NCBI RefSeq assembly: GCF_009600605.1 | Contig: NZ_VWNA01000001.1 | Span: 3,954,501 to 4,018,500 of the forward strand | Reading direction: 5' to 3' | DNA length: 64,000 nt | Source: Segnochrobactrum spirostomi | GTDB taxonomy: Bacteria > Pseudomonadota > Alphaproteobacteria > Rhizobiales > Segnochrobactraceae | Shown here: positions 61,672 through 64,000 of the stretch, piece after piece | How positions within the stretch are numbered: the stretch's first letter is position 1 | Layout: the number at the start of each line of letters is the position of its first letter | Notes under the pieces: generated by a model | The model's database searches: none | What the model saw: the letters and a program-made list of their open reading frames with translations, nothing else | What the model was told of the DNA's origin: nothing | Translations under genes and position numbers: made by a program

Positions 61672-63027
61672 TCAACTCCGCGTCAGCGCATAGCCCTTCT
61701 TCAGCCAGAGCGGTGGCAGCACCAGCGGGATCGCGGACAGCAGCAGGATGTTGTCCTTCACCGCAACGCCGATCTCGTCGCGCACGAAGGTGCGCCGCGC
61801 CTCGAAGCGGGCGGCGACCTCCGGATGGCGCGCGGTGATCTCGGCCTTGAGCGCCGCATCGGCGAAGGTAACCGGATCCTCGCAATTAAGCGCCCACCCG
61901 GCCGGCATCGGTACGGGGATGATGTCGATCTGGAAGGGCATCCCCGAGGCGATCGTCTCGGTTGAGCCGGGGCGGATCGGGGAGTTCATCCACTCGTCAT
62001 GGCCGGTGAGGTGGCCCGGATTGAGGGCGGACCGCAGGCCGCCTGCGGCCAGCGTCGACACAACGGCCTCGTGGATGGCGCCGCCCTCGACGCCGATATC
62101 GGCGGTTTCGTACCAGGCGAGCAGCCCCTTGAAATAGGCGCTGGCAACCGAGACGAAATCCTCGTCGTCATCGCTGACGAGGCCGGCACGGGCCGTCAGG
62201 CCGCCCCAGAAGCTGACCGCGGCGGTGATGCCGTCGCCCCGCGCGGCCTGCCTCGCCGACGGGCTCTTGAGGCCGATCACCGGGCGGGAGGCATCGCCCG
62301 TCGTCAGCATCGGATGGCAGTTCATCGGCTCGCCCGCGTAGCCCATGCGCGAGGCGGCCGAGAGTTCGTTGTCGCCGAGGGTGAAGCCCGAGACGATCCG
62401 CCAGACGGCGAGCGAGGCGCGGGTTGCAGCCCATTCGGCTTCCGCGATCTGGTCGGCGTCGACGACGGCGCGGAGCCCATGGACCGGATGCATCAGCACA
62501 GATGTCGCATCGCTGATCGCGCCGCCGACCCGTGCCAGGCTGTCGACAACATAGGCTGGCACGAAGAAGGTCGGCTCCGGGCCGTCCCACTCCTCCGGCA
62601 CGACATATTTCCAACCCGCCAATCCGATGCTGTCGCCCTTGCCGATGCCCAGCTCGCGCAGCACTGCGGTGAGGTTCGGCTTGAGACTGCGATCCTGCGC
62701 CATCAGGCTCAGCGCCTGACAGAGATGGACCGAGACATCCGGCAGACCCGCGATCGGGGCGTAGTCCATGTTCTCGTTGCCGGTGACGATCATGCGCTCG
62801 CCACGAGGGCCGAGCAGGAGCAGGGCCTCCTCGAAGCGCGGTTCGAAGCCGGTCAGGAAGACGATGTTGGCGAAGTGCTCGCGATCCGCATAGACGACGA
62901 GCCAATCGGTGCCGGCGGCGGCGAGAGCGGCGGCGGCCCGCGCCGCATAAGTCGCGGCCGGAATGACGGGCCGGCCGAGCGGGGTGCCGAAATCGGGCAG
63001 AAGGACGGGGCGGAGCGCTATCGACAT
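61672..63027 (-). CDS. M24 family (aminopeptidase P/creatinase-fold) protein
   Basis: A 451-aa protein with the pita-bread fold of Xaa-Pro peptidases and creatinases. The N-terminal creatinase-like domain contains WLVVYADREHFANIVFLTGF, followed by MIVTGNENMDYAP. The catalytic-fold half has HPMLTTGDASRPVIGLKSPS, GDGITAAVSFWGGL and PGHLTGHDEWMNSPI. The usual DxD...H...E...E metal set is not complete by eye, so it may be a non-metal creatinase-type hydrolase rather than a peptidase. It lies 57 bp downstream of the ATPase gene in the same direction and may process the transported substrate. Confidence 0.85.
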   Translation of the reverse strand: MSIALRPVLLPDFGTPLGRPVIPAATYAARAAAALAAAGTDWLVVYADREHFANIVFLTGFEPRFEEALLLLGPRGERMIVTGNENMDYAPIAGLPDVSVHLCQALSLMAQDRSLKPNLTAVLRELGIGKGDSIGLAGWKYVVPEEWDGPEPTFFVPAYVVDSLARVGGAISDATSVLMHPVHGLRAVVDADQIAEAEWAATRASLAVWRIVSGFTLGDNELSAASRMGYAGEPMNCHPMLTTGDASRPVIGLKSPSARQAARGDGITAAVSFWGGLTARAGLVSDDDEDFVSVASAYFKGLLAWYETADIGVEGGAIHEAVVSTLAAGGLRSALNPGHLTGHDEWMNSPIRPGSTETIASGMPFQIDIIPVPMPAGWALNCEDPVTFADAALKAEITARHPEVAARFEARRTFVRDEIGVAVKDNILLLSAIPLVLPPLWLKKGYALTRS

Positions 63028-63084
63028 GGGGGCTCGCTAAGTGGTTCCGGTGGTGGGCGGGGAGGGGGAAACGTCACGCACGCC

Positions 63085-64000
63085 TCAATCGGGCAACAGG
63101 AAGCCGATCAGGTCGGGCCTGATCCGACATTGCAGAGGCGCGCCGATCGTGACCGTGCCGGCGGCCCCGTCCGGGATGATCAGCGCCAGTTCTTCGCCAT
63201 CCCGCGTCCGCACGACGATACGCTCGCCGGTCCCGATGAAAGCGCGATCGATCACGGTGACGTCGAAGACTTCGAAACCGGCTTCCGCACCTCCGACTTC
63301 GATGTCTTCCGAGCGGATCCAGGCAGAAACGTCGCCGTCGCGATGATGCCGCGCGGGATCGAAATGTGGGGGGACCGGCAGGTCGCGGCCGAGCATCGCC
63401 AGCCTGTTCCTCTCCGAGGAGAAGCGGGCGCGGATGAGATTGTTGCCACCGATGAAGCCGGCGACGAAGCGCGAGACGGGATTGCGATAGATTTCCCGCG
63501 GCGCGCCGATCTGGACGATGGAGCCGTTCTGGAAGACGGCGATGCGATCCGACATCGCATAGGCCTCCTCCTGGTCGTGCGTGACGAAGATGAAGGTGAC
63601 GCCCGTCTCGCGATGCAGCCGCTTCAGTTCGCGCTGCATGTTTTCACGCAGGGATCGGTCGAGGGCTGAAAGCGGCTCGTCAAGCAACAGCAGGCGAGGG
63701 CTGTAAGCGAGGGCACGGGCGAGCGCCACGCGTTGCTGCTGTCCGCCTGAAAGCTCGCGGGGTTTGCGCGCCGCGAGCTTGTCGAGACCGACGAGGGCCA
63801 GCATCTCTTCAACGCGCTCGGCGATGGCGCGCTTCTCCAACTGGCGCACTCTCAGCGGGAAGGCGACATTGTCGCGGACCGAGAGGTGAGGGAACAGCGC
63901 GTAGCCCTGGAACACCAGCCCGAGATTGCGATCCTCCGGCTCCAGGTCGGTGACGTCGATGCCGGACAGAACGATGCCGCCCTCGTCCGGCTTGACGAAC
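63085..64000 (-). CDS. ABC transporter ATP-binding protein, PotA-like (5' end outside window)
   Basis: The visible 304 residues cover most of a spermidine/putrescine-type ATPase. The Q-loop is LVFQGYALFPHLSV, the signature LSGGQQQRVALARAL, Walker B RLLLLDEPLSALD and the switch His FVTHDQEEA. A TOBE substrate-control domain occupies the C-terminus (IRSEDIEV onward). The Walker A region lies beyond the window edge. Unlike the broken ATPase at 27.9 kb, this one is intact as far as seen and belongs to a second transporter. Confidence 0.93.
   Translation of the reverse strand, partial: FVKPDEGGIVLSGIDVTDLEPEDRNLGLVFQGYALFPHLSVRDNVAFPLRVRQLEKRAIAERVEEMLALVGLDKLAARKPRELSGGQQQRVALARALAYSPRLLLLDEPLSALDRSLRENMQRELKRLHRETGVTFIFVTHDQEEAYAMSDRIAVFQNGSIVQIGAPREIYRNPVSRFVAGFIGGNNLIRARFSSERNRLAMLGRDLPVPPHFDPARHHRDGDVSAWIRSEDIEVGGAEAGFEVFDVTVIDRAFIGTGERIVVRTRDGEELALIIPDGAAGTVTIGAPLQCRIRPDLIGFLLPD

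Overview
The window is high-GC DNA (about two-thirds G+C by eye) with dense, mostly intact genes of alphaproteobacterial type. The IalB and SapC proteins, a DUF4239 membrane protein, a YqjI/YqjH-like pair, a possible EcfG-type promoter and the style of intergenic palindrome together suggest a Hyphomicrobiales (Rhizobiales) chromosome. The genus cannot be fixed from the sequence.

Layout. 1-4.3 kb: the 3' part of a copper amine oxidase, cutC, and a siderophore-interacting (ferric reductase-like) protein behind its PadR/YqjI-type metal regulator. 4.4-6.5 kb: a candidate small RNA with a strong intrinsic terminator, a low-affinity iron permease family protein, two small unknown genes and a frameshifted secreted protein. 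6.6-12 kb: a type II NADH dehydrogenase, then a styrene/indole-type two-component monooxygenase cluster (flavin reductase, SDR, StyA-like oxygenase) facing an AraC regulator that carries a frameshift. 12-17 kb: a Na/Pi cotransporter, a small membrane protein and a triple-PAS hybrid histidine kinase. 17.3-21.7 kb: an ECF sigma factor, a putative membrane anti-sigma protein and a periplasmic metal-sensor-like protein, coupled by ATGA overlaps and followed by a DUF1800/DUF1501 pair. 21.8-27.7 kb: a YdeP-type molybdopterin oxidoreductase, a cupin, a DUF4239 protein, a lipoprotein and a TetR repressor. 27.9-33 kb: a polyamine-type ABC transporter operon with an Asp/Glu racemase and a wrecked ATPase gene, facing a frameshifted LuxR regulator.

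33-61 kb is the accessory core. It contains two autotransporter genes, each with a divergent AraC regulator. One encodes 1,444 aa. The other is split by a single-base frameshift and would encode about 4,280 aa if restored. Their last 2.2 kb are colinear with no net gap. A trpS gene lies beyond the first autotransporter and a decayed 3' fragment of trpS lies beyond the second, so an autotransporter-trpS segment appears to have been duplicated. The intact trpS is preceded by a 15-codon leader peptide with tandem Trp codons and an adjacent hairpin, which looks like a ribosome-mediated attenuator. Between the two copies lie decayed ParB-like and RepA/AAA_25-like fragments of an old replicon or integrative element. 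After the giant autotransporter come SapC and IalB family genes and a large exported one-heme protein. 61-64 kb: a LysE remnant, an M24-fold peptidase and the 3' part of a second PotA-like ATPase.

Four genes (at about 6.2, 8.6, 32.7 and 47.4 kb) are broken in the same way: a run of five G or C where six would restore one long, family-like frame. This points to a systematic length error at homopolymers in the assembly, or to real slippage. These genes may be intact in the organism.
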